DNA from: Variovorax paradoxus
GTDB taxonomy: Bacteria > Pseudomonadota > Gammaproteobacteria > Burkholderiales > Burkholderiaceae_C
DNA: 64,000 nucleotides
Direction of reading: 5' to 3'
Assembly: GCA_016806145.1 (NCBI GenBank)
Contig: CP063166.1
Span: 2,418,001-2,482,000, forward strand
Part shown: positions 36,596-45,458 of the stretch, piece by piece
Position numbering within the stretch: position 1 is the first letter of the stretch
Layout of the letters: the number at the start of each line of letters is the position of its first letter
The notes under the pieces: generated by a model
Told to the model about the DNA's origin: nothing
Database searches by the model: none
Seen by the model: only the letters and a program-made list of their open reading frames with translations
Program-made: the position numbers and the translations under genes

Positions 36596-38380
36596 TTAGA
36601 GCACGTCGCTCGCGAAATCGGCAAGCCGCGAGCGTTCGCCGCGCGCCAGCGTGATGTGCCCGCCGTGCGGCCAGCCCTTGAACTTGTCGACCGCGAAGGT
36701 CAGGCCCGAGGAGCCTTCGGTGAGGTAGGGCGTGTCGATCTGCGCGAGGTTGCCCATGCAGATGATCTTGGTGCCCGGGCCCGCGCGCGTGATCAGCGTC
36801 TTCATCTGCTTGGGCGTGAGGTTCTGCGCCTCGTCGATGATCACGTACTTGTTGAGGAAGGTGCGCCCGCGCATGAAGTTCATGCTCTTGACCTTGATGC
36901 GGCTGCGGATCAGCTCGTTGGTGGCCGCGCGGCCCCATTCGCCGGCACCGCCGCCGTCGCCCTTGGCGAGGAACTCGAGGTTGTCGTCGAGCGCGCCCAT
37001 CCAGGGGCCCATCTTCTCCTCCTCGGTGCCGGGCAGGAAGCCGATGTCCTCGCCGACGCTCACGGTGGCGCGGGTCATGATGATCTCGGTGTAGCGGCGG
37101 TCGTCGAGCACCTGCGTGAGGCCCGAGGCCAGCGCCATCAGCGTCTTGCCGGTGCCGGCCGTGCCGGTCAGCGTGACGAAGTCGATCTCCGGGTCCATCA
37201 GCAGGTTCATCGCGAAGTTCTGCTCGCGGTTGCGCGTGTTCACGCCCCACACCGCGTTCTTGCCCGAGCTGTAGTCCTTGAGCGTCTTGAGCACCGCGGT
37301 CTTCTCGCGGATCTCGGTGACGCGCGCGTACATGCTCGGCTCGCCGGGCGCCTCGAAGTACACGAACTGGTTGATGTACATGTTCGGCACGATCGGGCCG
37401 CTGACGCGGTAGAAGGTGCTGCTGCCGCTCTGCCAGCTCTCCACCGTCTTGCTCTGGCGGGTCCAGAAGTCGGGGGGCAGGGCGAGCGAGCCCGAATAGA
37501 GCAGGTCGCCGTCTTCCAGCGTCTTGTCGTTCTGGTAGTCCTCGGCGTCCAGGCCCAGCGCGCGCGCCTTGACGCGCATGTTGATGTCCTTCGACACCAG
37601 CACCACCTCGCGCTTCGCGCGGTCGGGCGATTCCTTGGCGTGGAGGTCGCGCAGCGCGTGCACCACGCCGAGGATCTGGTTGTCGGCCTTGCCCTGGGGC
37701 AGGCTCAGCGGCAGCGCGTAGTCGAGCGGATCGGTCTGGAAGAACAGCTTGCCGCCGGCCTCGCGATGGCCGGTGGTGTCGAGCTTCAGGCCCTTGGCGA
37801 TGTCGGCGTCCTGCGCGGCGGCCAGGGCGTCGAGCGTGCGGCTGGTCTGGCGGCCGTTGCGCGCGACCTCGGTCGTGCCCTTCTTGTGACCGTCGAGCTC
37901 CTCGAGCACGATCATCGGCAGGTAGATGTCGTGTTCCTCGAAGCGGAACAGGCACATCGGGTCGTGCAGCAGCACGTTGGTGTCGAGCACGAAGAGCTTG
38001 GCGGGGCCGCTCGAGCGGCTGCGCTTGGGCTTCGGCGCCGGCTGCGGCGCGGGCGCCTCGGCACGCGGGGCTTCGGCCGGTGCCGAACGCGTCAGGGCCT
38101 GCTGCTGGGGCGCCGCCGGGGTCGGCGCGGGTGCGGGCGTCGAGCGGGGCTTGCGGCGGGGGCGGGCAGCGGGTGCCGACGGCGCTTCGAGGCCGCCGCC
38201 GGGGACTTCGGCCGAATGCCGGTCGAACAGCTCGAGTGCTTGCGGTCCGCTCGGCGCCTCGGTCTCGGCGCGCGCGTCGCCGGACCGGCGGGACCCCCTG
38301 TGCGAAGAACGGGCGGGCGCGTCAATCGCGTCCGGAGAGAGCAGTGCGGCACGTCTCGTGGGGGCGGGGGGCAGTGGCAT
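36596..38380 (-). CDS. PhoH-like PIN-domain ATPase
   Basis: The 594-aa product has a long low-complexity Ala/Pro/Arg leader (about 1-130), a PIN-type nuclease domain (FVLDTNVLLHDPMCLF; DADIAKGLKLDTTG; VVLVSKDINMRVKARALG) and a C-terminal PhoH RecA-like ATPase (Walker A GTAGTGKTLMA; Walker B KYVIIDEAQNLTPKQM). It is the PhoH2 type, reported to have RNA helicase and ribonuclease activity in other bacteria. Start ATG 38380. A terminator follows. The leader lacks homologous motifs I can identify. Confidence 0.9.
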   Translation of the reverse strand: MPLPPAPTRRAALLSPDAIDAPARSSHRGSRRSGDARAETEAPSGPQALELFDRHSAEVPGGGLEAPSAPAARPRRKPRSTPAPAPTPAAPQQQALTRSAPAEAPRAEAPAPQPAPKPKRSRSSGPAKLFVLDTNVLLHDPMCLFRFEEHDIYLPMIVLEELDGHKKGTTEVARNGRQTSRTLDALAAAQDADIAKGLKLDTTGHREAGGKLFFQTDPLDYALPLSLPQGKADNQILGVVHALRDLHAKESPDRAKREVVLVSKDINMRVKARALGLDAEDYQNDKTLEDGDLLYSGSLALPPDFWTRQSKTVESWQSGSSTFYRVSGPIVPNMYINQFVYFEAPGEPSMYARVTEIREKTAVLKTLKDYSSGKNAVWGVNTRNREQNFAMNLLMDPEIDFVTLTGTAGTGKTLMALASGLTQVLDDRRYTEIIMTRATVSVGEDIGFLPGTEEEKMGPWMGALDDNLEFLAKGDGGGAGEWGRAATNELIRSRIKVKSMNFMRGRTFLNKYVIIDEAQNLTPKQMKTLITRAGPGTKIICMGNLAQIDTPYLTEGSSGLTFAVDKFKGWPHGGHITLARGERSRLADFASDVL

Positions 38381-38419
38381 GTGTCAGGTCGCTCGCAAAA
38401 AAGTGGGTACCAGAAAACG

Positions 38420-38448
38420 AAAAAGCCGCCTGAAGACCCAGGCGGCTT
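38420..38448 (-). terminator. Terminator of bcp (reverse strand)
   Basis: The reverse strand has AAGCCGCCTG-N6-CAGGCGGCTT followed by TTT. It lies in the gap between bcp and phoH. Confidence 0.87.
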
Positions 38449-38616
38449 TGTTCGGAGGATGCGGTCGTGGAGCTCAACAGCATGCGGCCATTATGCACAC
38501 CGCCTCTGGGGCGTCGGCGCCACTTTACGCCGTTTGTTGGACATTCCCCACGCGGCGGCGCAATTGCGCACCACTGACACGCGGGTGAAACCTTCGACCA
38601 GGCAGGCCCGAAAGCC

Positions 38617-39093
38617 TCAGGCCGGCTTCTTCAGGGTCTTGACGGCCTTGAGGACTTCGTCGACGTGACCCGGCACCTTGAGGCCGCGCCATTCGGCCTT
38701 CAGGATACCGTCGGCGCCGATCAGGAAGGTGCTGCGCTCGATGCCCTTGACCTTCTTGCCGTACATGATCTTGTTCTTGACCACGCCGAACATGTGGCAC
38801 ATCTTCTCTTCCGTGTCGGCGATCAGTTCGAACGGCAGTTCGAGCTTGGCCTTGAATTCGTCGTGCGACTTCATGTTGTCGCGCGAGACGCCGAACACCG
38901 TGGCGCCGGCCTTTTCGAAGTCCTTGTAGCGATCGCGGAATTGCATGGCTTCGGTCGTGCACCCCGGAGTGTTATCTTTCGGGTAAAAATACAGGACCAG
39001 GACGTGGCCGAGGTGCGAGGTATTCGAGACCTTGAGGCCACCGGTGGCGTTGGCGTCGAATTCGGGAATGGGTTTGTTGACAACGATCGCCAT
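38617..39093 (-). CDS. bcp: Peroxiredoxin Bcp (thiol peroxidase)
   Basis: This is an atypical two-Cys or one-Cys peroxiredoxin that uses thioredoxin. The 158-aa product starts MAIVVNKPIPEFDANATGG, has the peroxidatic cysteine in PKDNTPGCTTEAMQFRD (near residue 44) and the RDNMKSHDEF and STFLIGADGILKAEW blocks. The canonical second Cys five residues on is replaced (CTTEAM), so the resolving partner is unclear. The transcript has its own terminator downstream. Confidence 0.93.
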   Translation of the reverse strand: MAIVVNKPIPEFDANATGGLKVSNTSHLGHVLVLYFYPKDNTPGCTTEAMQFRDRYKDFEKAGATVFGVSRDNMKSHDEFKAKLELPFELIADTEEKMCHMFGVVKNKIMYGKKVKGIERSTFLIGADGILKAEWRGLKVPGHVDEVLKAVKTLKKPA

Positions 39094-39293
39094 GAAACTT
39101 GTTTTCTCCGTTTGTTTCCACTGCCCGAGCCTGCCTGTGTCGAGCTGAAGGCGCCTTTCGGTGCCGCTCGCCAAAATCTCGGGTCCTCGGTTGATGGAAG
39201 ATTGGTCGTTGCTAACTCTGGGTGCCCGGTGGCCCCCAGAAGGAGCGCGCCCGGCGGTTTGCAACCCGAGATTTTACCCCGAAAACCCCTCTC

Positions 39294-39677
39294 TCAGCCA
39301 CCCGCGGGCCGCTCGACCAGCAGGGCCGCGACCACGTGGCGGCCTTCGCCGGCCAGGATGTTGTAGGTCCGGCAGGCCGCGGGGGTGTCCATGGTCTCCA
39401 CGCCGGTGCGTTGAGCCATCAGGGGTTTGATCCACGCGGGCTGCGGGAAGCGGATGCGTGCTCCGCTGCCGAAAATGATCAGTTCCGCGCCCAGCGCGGC
39501 CAGTTGGGCGAAGTGCTCGGGGCCCAGGTCCTCGAAGCGGCTGCAGTACCATTCGAAGCGCTCGCCGCGCGAGCCGACGACCACGCTGCCCTCGACTTTT
39601 TCGTTGTTGATGGCGACCCAACCCGGGCCGTGCGCGGTGAGGGTCTGGGTGTCGGATTTGTCGGGCTGGAGCTTCAT
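39294..39677 (-). CDS. Mth938-like (DUF498/AAMDC) protein
   Basis: The 127-aa product starts MKLQPDKSDTQTLTAHGPGW and has the fold's conserved VGSRGERFEWY, AALGAELIIFGSGARIRFPQ and TMDTPAACRTYNILAGEGRH blocks. Family members include the NADH dehydrogenase assembly factor NDUFAF3, but bacterial function is not settled. It is divergent from alaA, with about 120-145 bases between starts. Confidence 0.87.
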   Translation of the reverse strand: MKLQPDKSDTQTLTAHGPGWVAINNEKVEGSVVVGSRGERFEWYCSRFEDLGPEHFAQLAALGAELIIFGSGARIRFPQPAWIKPLMAQRTGVETMDTPAACRTYNILAGEGRHVVAALLVERPAGG

Positions 39678-39797
39678 CGGGGCACTGGGAACTGTGGTCA
39701 AATTATAGGTTTTCCCTAGTGACACGAGGCCCGCCAGGGCCTTTGCAGGTCGCGCAGCGATCCCCGCCGTTGTCACGACTTCCCGCAACTTTCTTGC

Positions 39798-41054
39798 ATG
39801 AACCGCGCCCGGGAGGGCCCTTTGAAGCAGCTCAAGAAATCGGCCAAGCTGGCCAACGTGCTCTACGACATTCGCGGTCCGATCATGGATGCGGCGAAGC
39901 AGATGGAGGAGGACGGCCAGAAGATCATCAAGCTCAACATCGGCAACCTCGCCGTGTTCGGTTTCGATGCGCCCGAGGAAATCCAGCAGGACATGATCCG
40001 CAACCTGCCCACCTCGGCCGGCTATTCGGACAGCAAGGGCGTCTTCGCCGCGCGCAAGGCGGTGATGCACGAGACGCAGAAGCAGGGCATCACGGGCGTG
40101 ACCCTCGACGACATCTACCTGGGCAACGGCGCCAGCGAGCTGATCGCGATGTCGACCAACGCGCTGCTCGACGACGGCGACGAGCTGCTGCTGCCGGCCC
40201 CCGACTACCCGCTGTGGACCGCCTCCACCAGCCTGTCGGGCGGCACGCCGGTGCACTACCTGTGCGACGAGGCCAACGGCTGGATGCCCAATCTGGCGGA
40301 CATCCGCGCCAAGATCACGCCGCGCACCAAGGGCATCGTGGTCATCAACCCGAACAACCCGACCGGCGCGCTCTATTCCGACGCGCTGCTCAAGAGCATC
40401 GTCGAGATCGCGCGCGAACATGGCCTCGTGATCTTCGCCGACGAGGTCTACGACAAGGTGCTCTACGACGACGTGAAGCACACGGCGATCGCCAGCCTGT
40501 CGACCGACGTGCTCACGCTGACCTTCAACTCGCTGTCCAAGAGCTACCGTTCCTGCGGCTACCGCGCCGGCTGGCTCGTGGTGTCGGGCGACAAGCGCGC
40601 CGCGCGCGACTACATCGAGGGCCTGAACATGCTCTCGAACATGCGGCTGTGCGCCAACGTGCCCGGCCAGTGGGCGATCCAGACCGCGCTCGGCGGCTAC
40701 CAGAGCATCAACGAACTGGTGGGCGAGGGCGGCCGGCTGCGCCGCCAGCGCGACCTGGCCTACGAGCTGATCACCGCGATCCCCGGCGTGAGCTGCGTCA
40801 AGCCCAGCGCCGCGCTCTACATGTTCCCGAAGCTCGACCCGGCGGTCTATCCGATCGCGGACGACCGCCAGTTCTTCCTCGAGCTGCTGAAGGAAACCCG
40901 CGTGATGCTGGTGCAGGGCACCGGCTTCAACTGGGCCACGCCCGACCACTTCCGGATCGTGTTCCTGCCCCACGAGGACGACCTGCGCGAGGCGATCAAC
41001 CGCATCGCGAAGTTCCTGGAGCAGTACCGCCTGCGCCGCAAGACGGGATCATGA
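39798..41054 (+). CDS. alaA: PLP-dependent alanine aminotransferase AlaA family
   Basis: This class I aminotransferase probably converts glutamate and pyruvate to alanine and 2-oxoglutarate. The frame encodes up to 418 aa; TTG 39822 with a GGGAGG site just upstream would start KQLKKSAKLANVLYDIRGP (410 aa), which aligns better with AlaA. PLP Lys is in TFNSLSKSYRSCGYRAGW; other marks are NPNNPTGALY, NMRLCANVPGQWAIQ and FRIVFLPHEDDL. The downstream gene starts inside its stop (ATGA). Confidence 0.9.
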   Translation: MNRAREGPLKQLKKSAKLANVLYDIRGPIMDAAKQMEEDGQKIIKLNIGNLAVFGFDAPEEIQQDMIRNLPTSAGYSDSKGVFAARKAVMHETQKQGITGVTLDDIYLGNGASELIAMSTNALLDDGDELLLPAPDYPLWTASTSLSGGTPVHYLCDEANGWMPNLADIRAKITPRTKGIVVINPNNPTGALYSDALLKSIVEIAREHGLVIFADEVYDKVLYDDVKHTAIASLSTDVLTLTFNSLSKSYRSCGYRAGWLVVSGDKRAARDYIEGLNMLSNMRLCANVPGQWAIQTALGGYQSINELVGEGGRLRRQRDLAYELITAIPGVSCVKPSAALYMFPKLDPAVYPIADDRQFFLELLKETRVMLVQGTGFNWATPDHFRIVFLPHEDDLREAINRIAKFLEQYRLRRKTGS

Positions 41055-42088
41055 AAGCCGCCTGCGCCGCCGCGGCCCTGTCGCTCGCCGCGTTGTCCGC
41101 CTCGGCCGCAGGGCCCGCTGCCAAGGCGCCGGTGTCCTTCACGCACAACGACTGGGAGCTGGCCTGCGACAACACGCGCACCTGCCGCGCGGCCGGCTAC
41201 CAGTCCGAGAACGGCGCCAACGAGCCGGTCTCGATGCGCATCACGCGTGCCGCCGGGCCGGGCACCGCGCTCGAGATCGACCTGCAGATCGGCGCCGACG
41301 ACATCAAGGGCCCGCTGCGCCTGGCGGTCGGCAAGGCCGTGGTGCCGGGCCTGAAGAACGATGCCCTGAGCCTCGATGCCGCCCAGATCCGCGCCGTGCT
41401 GCCCGAGCTGCTCAAGGCCGACAGCGCCAGGCTCACGGCCGGCGGCGGCCGCGAATGGCAGCTCTCGCTCTCGGGCCTGAACGCCGTGCTGCTCAAGATG
41501 GACGAGGCCCAGGGCCGCATCGACACCCCCGGCGCGCTGGTGCGCCCCGGCGGCAAGGCCGAATCGACGGTGCCGGCGGCCGTGCCCGCGCCGGTCGTGC
41601 GCGCGTTCCAGCCCGCGAAGCCGAAGCCGGGCGACGATGCGCTGGCGGCGCGCATCTTCCCCTCGCTCGATCTCAAGAAGGCGCTCGAGTACTGCAACAA
41701 CAGCGAGAAGGTCGACCCGAAGTCGCTCGAGGTGCACCGCCTCACCGCCACCAGGGTGCTGCTGTCGCTGGGTTGCGGCATGGGTGCCTACAACTACTCC
41801 AGCCTGCAATGGCTCGCCAACGACAAGCCGCCCTATGCGCCGGTCGCGCTCGAGGCCAACGGCGAATACGACGACAAGGACGCCAGCATCACCTCGAGCT
41901 TCAAGGGCCGCGGCATCGGCGACTGCTGGTCCAGCGAGACCTGGCATTTCGACGGCCAGGCCTTCGTGCGCACGGGCGCTGAGAGCGACCATATGTGCCG
42001 CGGCTTCGCCGGCGGCGCCTGGTCGCTGCCGCGCTACGTCAGCCGCGTCGTGAGCGCCGCGCCGTCCACCACCCCATCCAAACCATGA
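41051..42088 (+). CDS. DUF1176 exported protein
   Basis: The 345-aa product has a signal peptide (MKAACAAAALSLAALSASAA) and the DUF1176 domain, with SFTHNDWELACDNTRTCRAAG near the N-terminus, a Pro/Ala-rich linker at about 170-200 and a second part (SLGCGMGAYNYSSLQWL; GRGIGDCWSSETWHFDGQAF). Conserved Cys pairs suggest disulfides. Function unknown. It overlaps alaA by four bases and hom by four bases, so it is probably in one transcript with them. Confidence 0.82.
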   Translation: MKAACAAAALSLAALSASAAGPAAKAPVSFTHNDWELACDNTRTCRAAGYQSENGANEPVSMRITRAAGPGTALEIDLQIGADDIKGPLRLAVGKAVVPGLKNDALSLDAAQIRAVLPELLKADSARLTAGGGREWQLSLSGLNAVLLKMDEAQGRIDTPGALVRPGGKAESTVPAAVPAPVVRAFQPAKPKPGDDALAARIFPSLDLKKALEYCNNSEKVDPKSLEVHRLTATRVLLSLGCGMGAYNYSSLQWLANDKPPYAPVALEANGEYDDKDASITSSFKGRGIGDCWSSETWHFDGQAFVRTGAESDHMCRGFAGGAWSLPRYVSRVVSAAPSTTPSKP

Positions 42089-43425
42089 ACGCGACTCTCC
42101 CCATGAAACCCATCCAAGTAGGCCTGCTCGGCGCAGGCACGGTCGGCAGCGGCACCTTCAAGGTGCTCCAGCGCAACCAGGAGGAAATCAAGCGCCGCGC
42201 CGGCCGCGGCATCGAGATCACCATGGTGGCCGACCTCGACACTGCGCGCGCCCGCGAAGTGGCCGGCGACGGCGTGAAGGTGGTCAGCGACGCGCGCGAG
42301 GTCATCGCCAACCCCGACATCGACATCGTGATCGAGCTGATCGGCGGCTACGGCATCGCCAAGCAGCTGGTGCTCGAGGCCATCGCGGCCGGCAAGCACG
42401 TGGTGACGGCCAACAAGGCGCTGCTCGCGGTGCACGGCACCGAGATCTTCGCGGCGGCGCATGCCAAGGGCGTGATGGTGGCCTTCGAGGCCGCGGTGGC
42501 CGGCGGCATCCCGATCATCAAGGCGCTGCGCGAGGGCCTCACGGCCAACAGCATCCAGTGGCTGGCCGGCATCATCAACGGCACCACCAACTTCATCCTG
42601 TCCGAGATGCGCGACAAGGGCCTGGACTTCGCGACCGTGCTCAAGGAAGCGCAGCGCCTGGGCTATGCCGAAGCCGATCCCACCTTCGACATCGAGGGCG
42701 TCGACGCCGGCCACAAGGTCACGCTGATGAGCGCGCTGGCCTTCGGCATCCCGGTGCAGTTCGACAAGGCCCACATCGAGGGCATCACCAAGCTGGCCGC
42801 GCAGGACATCAGGTACGCCGAGCAGCTCGGCTACCGCATCAAGCTGCTGGGCGTCACCAAGCGCACGGCCAAGGGCATCGAGCTGCGCGTGCATCCCTCG
42901 CTGGTGCCGAGCAAGCGCCTGCTGGCCAACGTCGAGGGCGCGATGAACGCGGTGGTGGTGCATGGCGACGCCGTCGGCACCACGCTCTACTACGGCAAGG
43001 GCGCGGGCAGCGAGCCCACCGCCAGCGCGGTGATCGCCGACCTGGTCGACATCACGCGCCTGCACACGGCCGATGCCGCGCACCGCGTGCCGCACCTGGC
43101 CTTCCATCCCGATGCGCTGAGCGACCTGCAGGTGCTGCCGATGGCCGAGGTGGTCACCAGCTACTACCTGCGCCTGCGCGTAGCCGACCAGGCCGGCGTG
43201 CTGGCCAAGGTCACGGGCCTGCTCGCGACCGCCGGCATCAGCATCGACGCCGTGCTGCAGCGCGAAGCCGACGAGGTCGGCGGCGAGGGCTCGACCCAGA
43301 CCGACCTGATCATCCTCACGCACGACGCGCGCGAAGGCACGGTCGACGAAGTCATGGCCGAGCTGCAGGCGCTGCCGACCGTGCTCGAGCCCATCGTGCG
43401 CATCCGCAAGGAAGAGTTGAAGTGA
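42085..43425 (+). CDS. hom: Homoserine dehydrogenase
   Basis: The enzyme reduces aspartate semialdehyde to homoserine with NAD(P)H in the threonine, methionine and isoleucine pathway. The 446-aa product has GLLGAGTVGSGTFKVLQ (NAD(P) site), VVTANKALLAVHGTEIFAAA, the catalytic region ADPTFDIEGVDAGHKV and a C-terminal ACT domain (RLRVADQAGVLAKVTGLLAT) for feedback control. ATG 42103 (MKPIQVGLL) is a close alternative start. It overlaps thrC by four bases. Confidence 0.95.
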   Translation: MNATLPMKPIQVGLLGAGTVGSGTFKVLQRNQEEIKRRAGRGIEITMVADLDTARAREVAGDGVKVVSDAREVIANPDIDIVIELIGGYGIAKQLVLEAIAAGKHVVTANKALLAVHGTEIFAAAHAKGVMVAFEAAVAGGIPIIKALREGLTANSIQWLAGIINGTTNFILSEMRDKGLDFATVLKEAQRLGYAEADPTFDIEGVDAGHKVTLMSALAFGIPVQFDKAHIEGITKLAAQDIRYAEQLGYRIKLLGVTKRTAKGIELRVHPSLVPSKRLLANVEGAMNAVVVHGDAVGTTLYYGKGAGSEPTASAVIADLVDITRLHTADAAHRVPHLAFHPDALSDLQVLPMAEVVTSYYLRLRVADQAGVLAKVTGLLATAGISIDAVLQREADEVGGEGSTQTDLIILTHDAREGTVDEVMAELQALPTVLEPIVRIRKEELK

Positions 43426-44837
43426 ACTACCTGAGCACCCGCGGCCATCCCGACCGCAAGCGCTTCTGCGAAATCCTGCTCGAGGGCCTCGCGCCCGACG
43501 GCGGCCTCTACCTGCCGGAAAGCTATCCGCGGGTCGACACCGCAACGCTCGCGAAGTGGCGTTCGCTGTCCTATGCCGAGCTGGCCTTCGAGATCCTGTC
43601 GCTCTACATCGACGACATTCCGCCGGCCGACCTGAAGGCGCTCTGCGCGAAGACCTACACCGCCGAGGTCTTCGGCTCCGAGGAGATCGTGCCGCTGCGC
43701 GAGCTCGAAGACGGCGTCTACCTCGAAGCCCTGTCCAACGGCCCCACGCTGGCCTTCAAGGACATGGCGATGCAGCTGCTGGGCAACCTGTTCGAGTACG
43801 AACTGGCCCGCCGCGGCGCCGAGCTCAACATCCTGGGCGCCACCAGCGGCGACACCGGCAGCGCGGCCGAGTACGCGATGCGCGGCAAGAAGGGCGTGCG
43901 CGTCTTCATGACTTCGCCCGACGGCCGCATGAGCCCGTTCCAGCAGGCGCAAATGTTCAGCCTGCAGGACGAGAACATCCACAACATCGCCATCACGGGC
44001 GTGTTCGACGACTGCCAGGACATCGTGAAGGCGGTCTCGAACGACCTGGCCTTCAAGCGCAAGTACCGTATCGGCACCGTCAACTCGATCAACTGGGCGC
44101 GGCTGCTGGCGCAGGTCGTCTACTACTTCGCCGGCTACTTCCAGGCCACGGCGAACGACGAGCAGCCGGTGAGCTTCACCGTGCCCTCGGGCAACTTCGG
44201 CAACATCTGCGCCGGCCACGTGGCGCGCATGATGGGCCTGCCGATCCACACGCTGGTGGCCGCCACCAACGAGAACGACGTGCTCGACGAGTTCTTCCGC
44301 ACCGGCGTCTACCGCGTGCGCGGCGCCGCCGACACGCACGAGACCTCGAGCCCGTCGATGGACATCAGCAAGGCCAGCAACTTCGAGCGCTTCGTGTTCG
44401 ACCTGGTCGGCCGCGACAGCGGCAAGCTGCGCCGCCTGTTCGTCGACGACCTGGGGCGCCAGGGCTTCTTCGACCTGAGCGCCGATCCGGCCTTCGCGCA
44501 GGCCGCGTCGCGCTTCGGCTTCCGCAGCGGCCGCAGCACGCATGCCGACCGCCTCGCGACCATCCGCGACACCGAGAAGCGCTTCGCCACCCTGGTCGAC
44601 CCGCACACCGCCGACGGCCTCAAGGCCGCGCGCGCGCACCTGGCGCCGGGCGTGCCGATGGTGGTGCTCGAGACCGCGCTGCCGATCAAGTTCGCGGCCA
44701 CGCTGGTCGAGGCCCTGGGCGAGGAGCCCGCGCGGCCCGCGAAGTTCGAGGGCATCGAGGCGCTGCCCAAGCGCGTGGTCAAGCTGCCGGCCGATGCCGA
44801 GGCGGTGAAGGCCTACATCGCAGAGCACTGCGACTGA
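43422..44837 (+). CDS. thrC: Threonine synthase
   Basis: The PLP enzyme converts O-phosphohomoserine to threonine. The 471-aa product starts at GTG 43422 (MNYLSTRGHPDRKRFCEILL), has the PLP Lys in SNGPTLAFKDMAMQLLG and the phosphate-binding loop ATSGDTGSAAEYAM. Its stop is 81 bases before mobB. It is translationally coupled to hom through a GTGA overlap. Confidence 0.95.
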   Translation: MNYLSTRGHPDRKRFCEILLEGLAPDGGLYLPESYPRVDTATLAKWRSLSYAELAFEILSLYIDDIPPADLKALCAKTYTAEVFGSEEIVPLRELEDGVYLEALSNGPTLAFKDMAMQLLGNLFEYELARRGAELNILGATSGDTGSAAEYAMRGKKGVRVFMTSPDGRMSPFQQAQMFSLQDENIHNIAITGVFDDCQDIVKAVSNDLAFKRKYRIGTVNSINWARLLAQVVYYFAGYFQATANDEQPVSFTVPSGNFGNICAGHVARMMGLPIHTLVAATNENDVLDEFFRTGVYRVRGAADTHETSSPSMDISKASNFERFVFDLVGRDSGKLRRLFVDDLGRQGFFDLSADPAFAQAASRFGFRSGRSTHADRLATIRDTEKRFATLVDPHTADGLKAARAHLAPGVPMVVLETALPIKFAATLVEALGEEPARPAKFEGIEALPKRVVKLPADAEAVKAYIAEHCD

Positions 44838-44918
44838 GCGATCGACACCAGGGGTGGCCAGGCGGCCGCCCCGGTCGGCAAATCAAAGCTATCCCCTGAA
44901 TAGCATCGGAGACATCGG

Positions 44919-45458
44919 ATGAAAGTGGTCGGCTTCGCCGGTTACTCGGGCGCCGGCAAGACCACGCTGGTCGAGCGGCTGATTCCCGTGCTCAAGCGCG
45001 CCGGACTGCGCGTGTCGGTGGTCAAGCACGCGCACCACAAGTTCGACATCGACCATCCGGGCAAGGACACCTGGCGCCACCGCGAGGCCGGCGCCTTCGA
45101 AGTGGTGGTCGCTTCCGACCGTCGTCTGGCGCTGATGCGCGAGTTCGAGACCCCGGTCGAGCTCGACGTGCACCAGCTGATCGCCGAGCTCTACAGCGGT
45201 GCCGACTGGGTGCTGGTCGAGGGCTTCCGCCACAGCGACCTGCTCAAGATCGAAGTCTGGCGGCCCACCGGGCAGGACGAGGCGCCGCGGCCACCGCTCT
45301 ATCCCGAGGATCCCTTCGTCGTCGCGATCGCCGCCAACGCCAGCCTGCCGGTCCCGACCGAGCGGCCCGTGCTCGACCTCGACGACGCCGAGGCCATCGC
45401 GCGCTGGCTGATCGACAGCGGCGAGCGCTTCGACTACAACCCCGAGCACCATGGCTGA
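44919..45458 (+). CDS. mobB: Molybdopterin-guanine dinucleotide biosynthesis adaptor MobB
   Basis: This GTP-binding adaptor works with MobA to form the guanine dinucleotide cofactor. The 179-aa product begins MKVVGFAGYSGAGKTTLVER (P-loop) and has the MobB motif VVKHAHHKFDIDHPGKDTWR plus LVEGFRHSDLLKIEVWRP. It overlaps moeA by eight bases. Confidence 0.93.
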   Translation: MKVVGFAGYSGAGKTTLVERLIPVLKRAGLRVSVVKHAHHKFDIDHPGKDTWRHREAGAFEVVVASDRRLALMREFETPVELDVHQLIAELYSGADWVLVEGFRHSDLLKIEVWRPTGQDEAPRPPLYPEDPFVVAIAANASLPVPTERPVLDLDDAEAIARWLIDSGERFDYNPEHHG

